From JBAZOY01 sp041648505 (lineage in GTDB: Bacteria > Desulfobacterota > Syntrophia > Syntrophales > CG2-30-49-12): DNA of 32,076 nucleotides. Both the position numbers and the translations under genes were made by a program. This document shows, piece after piece, positions 6,817-16,300 of the stretch; within the stretch, counting starts at the first letter, position 1; each line of letters starts with the position of its first letter. Below the pieces are notes generated by a model. The model was not told where the DNA came from and did no database searches. It worked only from the letters and a program-made list of their open reading frames with translations. The DNA lies in assembly GCA_041648505.1 (NCBI GenBank), contig JBAZOY010000024.1, positions 1 through 32,076 on the forward strand, given 5' to 3'.

Positions 6817-8019
6817 ATGAAATTTATAGATGAAATAGACATCAAAGGGAAAAGAGTTCTGTTCCGATTCGATTTCAATGTTCCTTTAGTTCCCTTAAAT
6901 GGTTCAAGCATCGCTGATGACACGAGGATCAGAGCCGCCCTTCCCACGCTTAATCATGCCCTTGATGAGGGAGCAAAAGTCATAATCTCTTCACATTTGG
7001 GGAGACCGAAGGGGAAAGTTGTGCCTGAGTTAAGCCTTGCCCCCGTCGCGAGGAGGTTGTCACGCCTTTTAGTAGATAAAGAGGTAAAAATGGCCGGAGA
7101 TTGTATCGGCGACGAAGTGAAGAAACTGATAGAAGAGCTGAAACCGGGGAGTCTTGTCCTTCTTGAAAATCTGAGGTTTCATAAAGAGGAAGAGGCTAAT
7201 GACGATGGATTCGCCAGAGAATTGGCCGGGTTAGCGGATGTGTATATTGACGACGCCTTTGGAAATGCCCACAGGAGACATGCATCAAACGTGGGGATCA
7301 CAAAGTTCATGAAGGTCTGTGGCGCCGGGTTTTTAATAAAGAAAGAATTGGACTACGTTAGAAAGGCGCTGAGCCAGCCGGCCAGACCTTTTGTGGCAAT
7401 TATCGGTGGTTCAAAAGTATCCGGTAAACTTGAGACCTTGACCAATCTCATTAAAAAGGTTGACAAGATAATTATAGGTGGTGGGATGGCTTTTACTTTT
7501 CTGAAGGCGCAGGGACATGAGGTTGGTCAATCCCTCGTTGAAGATGATCTGGTGGTTAAAGCCAGGGAATTGATAGAAACAGCAGGGAAACTGGGCATAA
7601 AATTCTATCTGCCCGTTGATTGTGTTATTGCTGAGAAGATGAGTGCCCAGGCGGAAACAAGGATAGTGCCGATACAGGAGATCAATCCCCTCTGGATGGG
7701 TTTAGATATCGGCCCCGCTACTATTGCCCTTTTTACGGAGGCACTGAATAATGCCAAGACCATCGTCTGGAATGGCCCGATGGGGGTGTTTGAAATTGAT
7801 GCCTTCAGCAGAGGGACATCTGCACTAACTCACAGCGTGGCAAATTCCTATGCCCTCACCGTTGTCGGGGGAGGAGATACCGATGTGGCGATTCATGGAG
7901 CGGGTGAAAGTGCTAAAATCTCTTATATTTCTACAGGAGGCGGAGCATTCCTTGAACTGTTAGGAGGTAAAGAACTCCCGGGGATTGAGGCACTCGAACA
8001 TTGTGATGAAACAAGGTAG
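6817..8019 (+). CDS. pgk: phosphoglycerate kinase
   Basis: Glycolytic/gluconeogenic enzyme interconverting 1,3-bisphosphoglycerate plus ADP and 3-phosphoglycerate plus ATP. With the start at ATG 6817, directly after the G-rich ribosome site AAGGGGGGGG, the product is 400 residues, the family norm. Motifs in order: RFDFNVPL, DDTRI, SHLGRPKG, LLENLRFHKEEEAND, GGSKVSGKLETL, GGGMAFTF, WNGPMGVFE and VGGGDT. The frame stays open 40 codons further upstream, but those codons lie in an intergenic repeat and do not resemble PGK. No gap or tpiA is adjacent, so it stands apart from a glycolytic operon. Confidence 0.96.
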   Translation: MKFIDEIDIKGKRVLFRFDFNVPLVPLNGSSIADDTRIRAALPTLNHALDEGAKVIISSHLGRPKGKVVPELSLAPVARRLSRLLVDKEVKMAGDCIGDEVKKLIEELKPGSLVLLENLRFHKEEEANDDGFARELAGLADVYIDDAFGNAHRRHASNVGITKFMKVCGAGFLIKKELDYVRKALSQPARPFVAIIGGSKVSGKLETLTNLIKKVDKIIIGGGMAFTFLKAQGHEVGQSLVEDDLVVKARELIETAGKLGIKFYLPVDCVIAEKMSAQAETRIVPIQEINPLWMGLDIGPATIALFTEALNNAKTIVWNGPMGVFEIDAFSRGTSALTHSVANSYALTVVGGGDTDVAIHGAGESAKISYISTGGGAFLELLGGKELPGIEALEHCDETR

Positions 8020-8097
8020 CACCCAGTGAACGATTAACAGAATTTATCGGTTGTTTACCAAAAAATGGTAGTAACAAAATGCGTGGGAAGGGGGGGA

Positions 8098-8124
8098 AAT
8101 AAGGGGCAGTGATTTCCCCTTATT
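8098..8124 (+). terminator. hairpin after pgk, possible weak terminator
   Basis: AATAAGGGG and CCCCTTATT form a 9-bp perfect stem around the loop CAGTGATTT, 79 bases after the pgk stop. The bases after it (GATGTATATTT) are AT-rich but not a clean T run, so termination is plausible rather than certain. It lies in the 350-bp gap 8020-8369, whose other recognisable content is repeat copy 3. Confidence 0.45.
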
Positions 8125-8188
8125 GATGTATATTTAACACTTGGACAAACGTATTCTTAGACACTGAAAATAACTAGACCTACAAGAG

Positions 8189-8350
8189 CTTTGAGAATTG
8201 CATCCATCTTTGTTCAAAGATCTTTTCCGACCATGCATATTTCGCTTCGCTGCAAAGACATAACTTACGCGCTCAGATATCGCTTCTGCTAAACCTGAAC
8301 TATGACTATAGCAAGCACCCTGCAAATCTTTAATTCGCGATTTTACAAAA
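8189..8350 (+). repeat. intergenic repeat, copy 3 (upstream of truA)
   Basis: Third member of the intergenic family. Its 5' block (TTTGAGAATTGCATCCATC, then TTCAAAGATCTTTTCCGACC and CGCTTCGCTGCAAAGACATA) aligns with copy 2 at most positions. The 3' part CCCTGCAAATCTTTAATTCG then GATTTTACAAA aligns with copies 1 and 2. It ends only about 20 bp before the truA start and may supply its 5' untranslated region. A minus-strand open frame crosses it, but copy 2 has an in-frame stop at the corresponding place, so a shared protein is unlikely. Confidence 0.65.
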
Positions 8351-8369
8351 TTCTCGGGATTATAATGTT

Positions 8370-9110
8370 GTGAAACGTAACCTGAAAATGATAGTGGAGT
8401 ATAACGGTGCCGGCTATCATGGATGGCAACGTCAGAAAAATGCTGCAAGTATTCAACAGTTACTCGAGGAAAAGATCGGTATTATTACCCGGGAAGAGAT
8501 AAAAATCGTTGGTGCAGGAAGAACCGATACTGGTGTCCACGCCATAAATCAGGTCGCCAATTTCAAGACGGAATCAAAAATCGAAGAGACAAGGCTTCGC
8601 CATGGTATAAATAGCCTTCTGCCGAAGGATGTGGCAGTTAAACATATTCTGGAGGTAGAAGGTGTTTTTCACGCCCGCTATGACGTTAAGAGTAAGATAT
8701 ATCTGTATCAGATATACAACGAACCGATTCGGTCGGTTATGTACAAAGACTACTCCTGGTTTATCCGACAACCACTCGATACAGAAAGGATGAGGGCAGC
8801 GCTAATCCTCCTTAAGGGCACTCATGATTTTTCGTCTTTCAGTGCTGCCGATAAGGATATCACGAATCGTGTAAGAACAGTTATGGATGTGAATCTCATT
8901 AACGCCAGATGTGGTATGATAAAAATTTATATAGAAGCCGAGGGGTTCTTGAGGTATATGGTGAGAAATATAGTCGGTACCCTGGTTGATGTGGGTATGG
9001 GGAAATTATCAACAACCGAATTCATGAATCTCATAGCAATGAAGGATAGGAGGCTGGCAGGCGTGAAGGCTCCGCCCCAGGGGCTGTTTTTAATGGAAGT
9101 TAAATACTGA
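8370..9110 (+). CDS. truA: tRNA pseudouridine(38-40) synthase
   Basis: Isomerises uridines 38-40 in the anticodon arm of tRNAs. The 246-residue product has the family start (VEYNGAGYHGWQRQ), the catalytic aspartate in GAGRTDTGVHA (Asp53), the FHARYDVKSKIYLYQI block and the C-terminal FLRYMVRNIVGTLVDVG signature. The start is GTG at 8370; no strong Shine-Dalgarno is visible, and the preceding ATG at 8366 is in another frame. rfbD follows 19 bp later, so the two probably share a transcript. Confidence 0.95.
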   Translation: MKRNLKMIVEYNGAGYHGWQRQKNAASIQQLLEEKIGIITREEIKIVGAGRTDTGVHAINQVANFKTESKIEETRLRHGINSLLPKDVAVKHILEVEGVFHARYDVKSKIYLYQIYNEPIRSVMYKDYSWFIRQPLDTERMRAALILLKGTHDFSSFSAADKDITNRVRTVMDVNLINARCGMIKIYIEAEGFLRYMVRNIVGTLVDVGMGKLSTTEFMNLIAMKDRRLAGVKAPPQGLFLMEVKY

Positions 9111-9129
9111 TTTTGAAGGGATATTAACA

Positions 9130-9969
9130 GTGAGGATTCTTATATTAGGACATTCAGGTATGCTGGGGAGTGATCTTTTGCTCAGGCTAAGCGCCGGTCA
9201 TGATGTAACAGGTAAGGATGTAGCTGATTTTGATATTACCTCGCTGCTCGCTTGCCAGAACATCATTGCAGAAGTGAACCCGGAGATTGTAATTAATGCA
9301 GCTGCCTACACCGATGTAGATGGCTGTGAATCAAATATTGAGGAGTGTTTTGCTGTCAACGCAGGCGGTATCAGGAACGTCGCCCTCGCCTGCAAGAACA
9401 TAAAGATCGTCCACTTCAGCACGGATTATGTTTATGACGGACAGAAAGAAATACCCTATGAAGAAGATGATACCTGTCAACCTCTAAACAGCTATGGCCG
9501 ATCCAAACTCGAGGGAGAATGTTCTCTTGAGGTATTTTCGGACAACTTTCTCCTTATACGCACGGCCTGGCTCTACGGAATAAACGGCAGAAATTTTGTA
9601 AAGACTATTATGGAAAAGATTGCAACGGCACTGGCGCTTGACGTGGTTGACGATCAAATCGGTTCACCGACCTATACATGGGATCTGGCTGCTGCCGTTC
9701 AACTGCTTATCGAGGGTAATCACAAAGGTGTTTTTCATGTGACCAATAGCGGGCACTGCAGCTGGTACGAATTTGCCATAAAAATATTGGAATGTGTAGG
9801 TAGGGGAGATATTCTGGTAAGGCCGATCAAGTCGAACCATTTGACAAGACCGGCTAGCCGTCCCCTCTATAGTGTCCTTAGCTGTGAGAAGTTTCAAAAG
9901 ATAACGGGGCAGACCATGAGGCCTTGGCAAAATGCTTTGCTTGACTACATCGGCAGGGTTGTACAGTAA
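9130..9969 (+). CDS. rfbD: dTDP-4-dehydrorhamnose reductase
   Basis: Last step of dTDP-L-rhamnose synthesis, supplying rhamnose for surface polysaccharide. Short-chain dehydrogenase fold of 279 residues: the Rossmann motif GHSGMLG is at the N-terminus, NAAAYTDVDGCE and FSTDYVYDG follow, and the catalytic YGRSK lies in the middle, with RTAWLYG and DQIGSPTYTWDLA after it. The GTG start at 9130 has AAGGGA about 10 bases upstream. The other rhamnose genes (rfbA, rfbB, rfbC) are not in the window, so this copy is detached from its pathway partners. Related RmlD-family reductases cannot be fully excluded. Confidence 0.9.
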   Translation: MRILILGHSGMLGSDLLLRLSAGHDVTGKDVADFDITSLLACQNIIAEVNPEIVINAAAYTDVDGCESNIEECFAVNAGGIRNVALACKNIKIVHFSTDYVYDGQKEIPYEEDDTCQPLNSYGRSKLEGECSLEVFSDNFLLIRTAWLYGINGRNFVKTIMEKIATALALDVVDDQIGSPTYTWDLAAAVQLLIEGNHKGVFHVTNSGHCSWYEFAIKILECVGRGDILVRPIKSNHLTRPASRPLYSVLSCEKFQKITGQTMRPWQNALLDYIGRVVQ

Positions 9970-10038
9970 AATCTACTTCTTCTGAATATTGCCCCATTAG
10001 GTGAATTGCAGTATCTTAAAAATAATGGGAGAAGGCGC

Positions 10039-10806
10039 ATGATTCATACTATCCCCAATTGTGGTTTTGCATGTTCCTATATCATCTCCGGTGATGAAGG
10101 CTTAATGGTGGTTGATGTCAGCAGTATCGGAACAGCGGAAGATGTGGTGGCATATATTAATGATACTCCAGGCATGAAACTTGACGATATCCGGTACATC
10201 ACAGCTACCCACTTTCACATTGATCACATCGGGGGGATCGGCCATCTTCTTCGCCAGTGCCCGCCTGAAACTATGGTCCTTTTCCATCATTTTGTGGAAG
10301 GTTACTTGACCGGTACAAGGCATATATCCCTGATCAGGAATTGGTGTGTTGGACTTGTACCCGCATCTTTAGCAAGTACTCGTTACATTAGAAGATTTTC
10401 TCACTTGAAGTTTGAAAGTCTCGCAGGCATTCCCCTGCCCGGGCTTAGACGTATAGTAAACGTGCCATATGAACAGAACAAAATACGGTATTTGGGCGAT
10501 GGAAAGTATACAAGATATCCGATCGGCTTTGATGACTGGGAGATCATCGAGACCCCCGGCCATACGGAAGACTCAGTCTCTTTTTACAGTGAAGCATCAG
10601 GTGAATTGATCTCCGGCGATCTGATCCTGAACATGGAGAAAAACGGCTGCGGAAGGTTAAACAGGTTTCACTGGAGTAGAGAGGTCATTATAAAAACCTA
10701 CCATGTTCTCTGCAATACCATTAAGCCGAAAGTGATCTATCCTGGCCATGGAGAGATCATAAAAAGTAATGAGAACGCCCTCCTGAAGGTTAAAACTTTT
10801 ACATAG
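10039..10806 (+). CDS. metallo-beta-lactamase-fold hydrolase, substrate unknown
   Basis: A 255-residue soluble protein with the full metal-binding set of the metallo-beta-lactamase superfamily: THFHIDH (His58, His60, Asp62, His63), TPGHTEDS, ISGDLI and YPGHGE. Glyoxalase II-like and other thioester or lactone hydrolases share this pattern; the substrate cannot be named. A central insert of about 85 residues between the first and second motifs may form the substrate pocket. I start at ATG 10039, which follows GGGAGAAGG; a TTG start 11 codons earlier lacks such a site. No neighbour gives a clear pathway. Confidence 0.85.
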   Translation: MIHTIPNCGFACSYIISGDEGLMVVDVSSIGTAEDVVAYINDTPGMKLDDIRYITATHFHIDHIGGIGHLLRQCPPETMVLFHHFVEGYLTGTRHISLIRNWCVGLVPASLASTRYIRRFSHLKFESLAGIPLPGLRRIVNVPYEQNKIRYLGDGKYTRYPIGFDDWEIIETPGHTEDSVSFYSEASGELISGDLILNMEKNGCGRLNRFHWSREVIIKTYHVLCNTIKPKVIYPGHGEIIKSNENALLKVKTFT

Positions 10807-10861
10807 AGCGAAATTACGGTTCATTGTTTTTTATATGGAAATACCAGCCATGATTAACTCT

Positions 10862-10889
10862 TTGCAGCTAGAGAACTGTTGTGTATGAA
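10862..10889 (+). promoter_or_regulatory. possible sigma-70 promoter for bioD
   Basis: TTGCAG and TATGAA are separated by 16 bases just upstream of bioD. Transcription would begin about 15 bases before the bioD ATG, which would fit the lack of a visible Shine-Dalgarno there. Both boxes are imperfect, so this is tentative. Confidence 0.35.
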
Positions 10890-10910
10890 TGAGCACTACT
10901 TAAAAATATA

Positions 10911-11615
10911 ATGCCTAACTTTACAGATAATATTTTTGTTATCGGAACCGACACCGGCGTGGGAAAAACCGTACTGGCCCTTTTACTGATGCAGTTTTTC
11001 TATTCACAAGGCTATTCCCCCTTCTACCTCAAGCCCATCCAGACCGGATGTATAGACCCCTGGGACGTAGACAGTGATGCCGCCTTTATTTACAGGCATG
11101 TCTTGAATTTAGAAGGAAAAGATCCTGCCGCATCCGTCATTTACTGTTTTACGGCTCCTAAGGCCCCCTACTTTGCTGCCCGAGAAGAGGGCAAGAAAAT
11201 AGATATCAAGATAATACGAAAGATTGTGGACGAAAAGACCTCCTGTTTCTCTCCGGTTATTATGGAAGCGGCAGGAGGGTTACTTGTACCGGTCAGCGAA
11301 AAAATATTGATGGCAGATACAATAAGGGCAATAGGTGCCAAGCCGATTATTGCCGCCCGGCCTGGATTGGGAACGATCAACCATACCCTCCTTACCATCG
11401 AGACTTTAAAAAGAAGACGGATAGAACCAATCGGCATCGTTTTTGTCGCCTCCACAGAAGAAGACACATCTATGAGCATGATACGCGAAAATATGGAAGC
11501 CATCGAGATGTTCTCCGGAATAAAAGTCGCGGGATTGATCGGCAGGATTGATGATTTTTCAAATCCTGCGCATGATTGTTATCGACCATTCGAACAGATA
11601 TTTGGTATTCTTTAA
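10911..11615 (+). CDS. bioD: dethiobiotin synthetase
   Basis: ATP-dependent closure of the ureido ring of dethiobiotin from diaminopelargonic acid and CO2, the penultimate step of biotin synthesis. The 234-residue product has the P-loop GTDTGVGKT (residues 12-20), the substrate lysine block LKPIQTG, the acidic metal site DSDAAF and the MEAAGGLLVPVS motif. No other biotin gene is in the window. The stop overlaps the start of an ABC transporter ATPase (TAATG), an unusual coupling of biotin synthesis with an exporter. No ribosome site is evident at the ATG. Other P-loop ligases such as CobQ-type proteins are less likely given the length. Confidence 0.92.
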   Translation: MPNFTDNIFVIGTDTGVGKTVLALLLMQFFYSQGYSPFYLKPIQTGCIDPWDVDSDAAFIYRHVLNLEGKDPAASVIYCFTAPKAPYFAAREEGKKIDIKIIRKIVDEKTSCFSPVIMEAAGGLLVPVSEKILMADTIRAIGAKPIIAARPGLGTINHTLLTIETLKRRRIEPIGIVFVASTEEDTSMSMIRENMEAIEMFSGIKVAGLIGRIDDFSNPAHDCYRPFEQIFGIL

Positions 11616-12529
11616 TGATGGAGCCTATCATTGAAGCACTGCACCTGAGGAAAGCTTTTGGAAATCTGGTAGCCGTTGATGATGTTTCTTTTGAGGTATT
11701 CCCGGGAGAATGTTTCGGGATATTGGGGCCTAATGGGGCGGGTAAGACATCCACCATCCGTATGCTCTATGGTTTTTCACCTATAACGGACGGCAGCCTT
11801 AAGATTTTCGGGCTCCATATCTCACAAAACATGCGAACGAGCAAAGCCCGCATTGGTGTCTGCCAGCAGGACAACAGTCTTGATCCTGATCTGACCGTAC
11901 TTCAAAACCTGGAGATCTTTGGCAGCTACTTTAATATTCCGAGAAAAGCCGGCCATGAGCGAGCCCTGAGTCTCCTCCGGTTTATGGCCCTGGATCACCG
12001 TAAAGACACAAAGGCCATTGAATTATCAGGGGGCATGATGCGGCGGCTTGTCCTAGCCCGGGCACTTATTAATCATCCGGACCTTCTGATCCTCGACGAA
12101 CCCACTACCGGCCTGGACCCTCAATCACGTCACCAGGTATGGGAAAAGCTTGAAGAGCTAAGAGCTGAGGGGCTCACGATCCTTTTGACCACTCATTACA
12201 TGGAGGAGGCCTCTCGATTGTGCGATCGGCTGTTAATCATGGATCAAGGCCGTATCCTGGTACAGGGAAAACCCCCGGACCTTATCCGGCAATACATTGG
12301 TCGTGGCATTATTGAAGTCAGGGCCCCCGTTCCGGCCCTGCGCATGTACCTTAAATCACAGGATCTACATTACGAGGACGTAGGCCATCGGCTGATCATT
12401 TATTTAAATGACGATGATAACCTGTATCACGAGATAAGCAATAAATACTGTAAAGAAGGTTGTGTCATGCGTATGGCAACGCTTGAAGATGTATTCTTAA
12501 AACTGACCGGTAGAGAACTGAGAGAATGA
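11615..12529 (+). CDS. ABC exporter ATP-binding subunit, NodI-like
   Basis: ATPase of an ABC-2 type exporter, 304 residues. Walker A is GPNGAGKT (about 38-45), the signature LSGGM lies near 137 and Walker B LLILDEP near 157, followed by TTGLDP and the switch His in LLTTHYMEEA. A C-terminal extension of about 90 residues follows the ATPase core, as in NodI and DrrA-like exporters. The ATG at 11615 overlaps the bioD stop; a second ATG one codon on is possible. Its stop overlaps the permease start (ATGA), so the two subunits are coupled. The NodI label is structural; nodulation is not implied and the cargo is unknown. Confidence 0.93.
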   Translation: MMEPIIEALHLRKAFGNLVAVDDVSFEVFPGECFGILGPNGAGKTSTIRMLYGFSPITDGSLKIFGLHISQNMRTSKARIGVCQQDNSLDPDLTVLQNLEIFGSYFNIPRKAGHERALSLLRFMALDHRKDTKAIELSGGMMRRLVLARALINHPDLLILDEPTTGLDPQSRHQVWEKLEELRAEGLTILLTTHYMEEASRLCDRLLIMDQGRILVQGKPPDLIRQYIGRGIIEVRAPVPALRMYLKSQDLHYEDVGHRLIIYLNDDDNLYHEISNKYCKEGCVMRMATLEDVFLKLTGRELRE

Positions 12530-13338
12530 TTACTGGCTCGAACGCGTCTAAGACGCCCGGATCAGACTATATTTCAAGACGTTTCATGCGGGTCTGGCAG
12601 AGGAACCTGATCGTATACGGACAGAACTGGAAGATCGGCTTCCTTACCCCCATGCTGGAGCCCGTTTTCTACCTGCTCGCTTTTGGTGTTGGATTGACCG
12701 TTATGGTCGGAAATATCTCTTACAGGGGTATTGAAATATCCTATCCCTATTTTCTTGCCCCGGCATTGATTGCCATCAATATCATGAACAATGCCTTCTT
12801 TGAGAACACTTACAGTTCTTTCGTGCGCATGTACTATCAAAAAACTTTCGATGCCATGATGGCAACGCCGCTGACCCTGGAAGAGATTATTACCGGGGAG
12901 ATTATCTGGGGGGCTACTAAATCGGTCATCGCCACTGCCATCATGCTGGTAGTAATAAGTTTATTCGGCCTGATACATTATCCCCACGGACTACTTATCC
13001 TCCCGCTGGCTTTCGTAGGTGGAATTGCCTTTGGCTCGATCGGTATGTTCTTTACCGGGATTGTCCCACGAATTGACCAGTTCAACTTGCCGATATTTCT
13101 CTTCATCACCCCAATGTTTCTCTTCAGCGGAACTTTTTTCCCCATGCAAAATCTTCCCCTGTGGGCACAGCATTTGGCCGTCTTTTTGCCTCTCTCGCAT
13201 CTCGTCAAACTGACACGGGACTTAAGCTTGGGGTTGCTCAATATGGAGATGTTGTGGGGACTCGGCTATTTTGTAATCTTTTGTCTTATCTTTTTCCCGC
13301 TGGCAATTAACAAAATGCGCCGGCGCTTGATCAAGTAA
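12526..13338 (+). CDS. ABC-2 type exporter permease, NodJ-like
   Basis: Membrane partner of the preceding ATPase: 270 residues with about six hydrophobic segments after a basic N-terminus. The blocks YFLAPALIAINIMNNAFFE, FVRMYYQKTFDAMMATPLTL and ITPMFLFSGTFFPMQNLP match the ABC-2/NodJ family. The start overlaps the ATPase stop by four bases, so the stoichiometry of the two subunits is probably set by coupling. NodJ itself exports lipo-chitooligosaccharides, but most bacterial relatives have no known cargo; a lipid or polysaccharide substrate is possible. A 61-bp gap separates it from the cyclase gene, where GC content rises sharply. Confidence 0.9.
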   Translation: MITGSNASKTPGSDYISRRFMRVWQRNLIVYGQNWKIGFLTPMLEPVFYLLAFGVGLTVMVGNISYRGIEISYPYFLAPALIAINIMNNAFFENTYSSFVRMYYQKTFDAMMATPLTLEEIITGEIIWGATKSVIATAIMLVVISLFGLIHYPHGLLILPLAFVGGIAFGSIGMFFTGIVPRIDQFNLPIFLFITPMFLFSGTFFPMQNLPLWAQHLAVFLPLSHLVKLTRDLSLGLLNMEMLWGLGYFVIFCLIFFPLAINKMRRRLIK

Positions 13339-13399
13339 TGAGGCAAGAAAAGCGGCGTGAATATGGCCGGCACACCATGAGCTAAAAGGGAGACGAGCC

Positions 13400-16300
13400 A
13401 TGAAAATACTGAACCGTTCCCTCATCCGACACTGGATGATCTATCAGTGCCTCAGTTTGTTCGTCATCCTCGCCGCTTACACCTTCTTCCAGTTCCGGGA
13501 AATCGGTTTGCATGTTCGGGAGGACCTGGAGAACAACGTCGGGCGCATCCTGACCCTGTTCACCGATACGATTACCGCTCACCCGGACCTTTTCAACGAA
13601 GAGGATCTCGATTTTCTCACCAAATCCCTGGCCAACAAGATACCCCATATAGATCGCCTCCTCATCGTGGACCACACCCTAAAGGTAATCGCCGACTCCC
13701 GGCACCTCGACATCGGCAGACAGACGGATCAGGCGATGATGATCGGCGTAATCCGGGAGGGGAAGATACAAGCCTTCACGTTCGTCAAGGAGGGCCGCTC
13801 CTTGCTGAGCTTCACCCAGCCGATCCACGGCCCCTACGATGAAGGCCGTCGGAGCAACGTCATCGGCGCCATCTCGGCGACCGTGAGTCTGGCCCTCATC
13901 GACGAGAAGATCAGGAATAAGCAGACGGAAAGCGTGGTGTTTCTGGTCGGTCTTTTTCTACTTCTGCTGGCTTTTCAATACTTCTGGATGACACTATCCC
14001 TGCGCCCGCTCTATCGGCTGATCGCGGCGGTTCGCTCCTTCGGTAATGATAGAGAGGTTGCCTTCACTCATTCAGGGACGAAAGAATTCGACATTATGTC
14101 CGACGCCCTGGAAGATGCGCGGCTCAAGTTGCAGAAACAGACGGAAAAGCGCAGGCACATTGAAGCGGCCCTCCTGGAGAGCCAGAAGCACCTAGAACAG
14201 CAAGTGGAGGAGCGCACCGCCGAACTGACCGCAAGCCGCGCCAGCATGCAGCACCTCCTGGCCGCCTCGCCGGCTATCATCTACACTACCGAAGCGTCGG
14301 GGCAGTATAAGACAACCTACGTCAGCCCCAACGTAATGGCAGAAATGGGCTACAATCCTGAAGAATTCACCTCCAAGCCGTCCTTCTGGCTGAACCATAT
14401 TCACCCGGACGACGGGCCGGCCATTCTGGCGGGCCTGCCGCGAATCCTGGAGATGGATCGCCTCGGGCACGAATACCGCTTCCGGTTCAAGGACGGCCGG
14501 TACCACTGGATACACGATGAGATGAAACTGGTCCGGGACCAGGCGGGGAGGCCTTTCGAAGTCATCGGCTTCTGGATGGATATTACCGAGCATAAGCGGA
14601 CTGAAGAAGCCCTGATAGTTGCGGAGGAAGCAATTCGGAAGAGAGAGACATTACTCAACGAAACAGGTAAGATGGCCCATGTAGGCGGATGGGAATTAGA
14701 TGTCTCTTCCCTTAAACAGGTTTGGACGGAAGAATTATACCGTATCTTCGAGGTTGACAGTGATTTTCAACCAAATATAGAGAACGGGTTCGCCTTCTTT
14801 ACCCCGGATTTTCGACCTACTATTGAGGCGATTGCCCAGCGGGCCATTGATCATGGAGAACCGTTTGACGTGGATACGACCTGTATCACAGCTAAAGGCA
14901 ATTTCCGCTGGGTCCGTATAATCAGCAAGACTCTCCAGGAAAACGGAAAAATAGTGAAACTATCCGGGACAATGCAGGATATCACCGAATACAAGCGGAC
15001 GGAGGAAGCACTGATAGCTGCGGAGGAGGCGATTCGCAAGAGAGAGGCATTGCTCAACGAGACAGGGAAGGTGGCCCATGTCGGCGGGTGGGAATTAGAT
15101 GTCAATTCCCTGAAAATGGTTTGGACGGAAGAAATATACCGGATATACGAGGTTGAGCTTGATTTTGAACCAAATTTAGAGAACGGATTGGCGTTCTTTA
15201 CACCGGAATCGAGACCGGATATTGACCAGGCTATACAGCAAGCCATTGATGATGGAAAACCGTTTGACGTGGAAATGGCCATTAGCACAACTCAAACTAA
15301 TACTGTCCGCTGGGTGCATATAATCGGCAAGGCTCTCCAGGAAAACGGAAAAATAGTGAAACTATCCGGAACAATGCAGGATATTACCGAGAGGCGGGGT
15401 ATGGAAGAGGCCCTTCGGCAGGCGAAGGAGACGTTGGAAGAGCAGGTGACCACCCGGACGGCGGAGTTGGAAGCCGCCCTGCATAGAGCGAAGAGACACA
15501 GCGAACAGATATCCCTCTTGGGCGAAATGGGTGGTTTCCTACAGTCAAGCAGTTCCCTGGAGGAGGCGTACGTAACCGTCGGGAATTTCCTGAAACGGCT
15601 CCTCCCCGGTTGGACGGGTGCCGTATATCTTACGATGGAAGAGCACGGCCTGGCGGAAGCGGCGGTGAAGTGGGGAGACAGCAGCGTTCTCGCCGACGTC
15701 GTCGCGACGGATTCCTGCTGGGCCCTGCGGCGCGAACGCATTCATCTGAAGCATGATCCGGTCAAGGGGTTCCCCTGCACCTACGCAGCAGAGGAAGAAG
15801 CCAAGAGGATGGCCTCCGGCCAAGCCCTCCTTGGCGCCTACATTTGCCTCCCACTGACGGCGGGGGGCGAAACGCTGGGGATCATGCACCTCCGCGGTCC
15901 TGAGAATGACAGGGGCGCGGATCCCCTCGAAGAGGCAACCTCACTGGTACAGACAGCGGCGGAACAGATCGCCCTGTCCCTGGCAAATATCCGGCTCCGG
16001 GAGGAGCTCCGCAGCCAGTCCATCCGCGACCCCCTGACGGGGCTGTTCAACCGCCGCTACCTTGACGAGACTCTGGCGCGGGAAGCGCTCAGAGTCGAGC
16101 GCAGCAGCGAACCACTGAGCGTCATTATGCTGGACATCGACCATTTCAAGAACTTCAACGACGACTTCGGCCACGAGGCGGGAGATCTGGTGCTCCGGAA
16201 CTTGGGCGTTTTTTTACAGAAGAATATACGCGGCAGCGACATCGCCTGCCGTTACGGCGGAGAGGAATTCACCATCCTCCTGCCAGGAACACCGCTTGAG

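Noticed and set aside
8134..8448. Minus-strand open frame of 104 codons across the gap before truA
   Set aside because: It overlaps the start of truA and repeat copy 3; the matching frame in repeat copy 2 has an in-frame stop, so it is not a conserved protein.
10885..10911. Eight-codon ORF ending TAATG at the bioD start, possible leader peptide
   Set aside because: No ribosome site, no biased codon content and no terminator hairpin; the overlap is probably chance.
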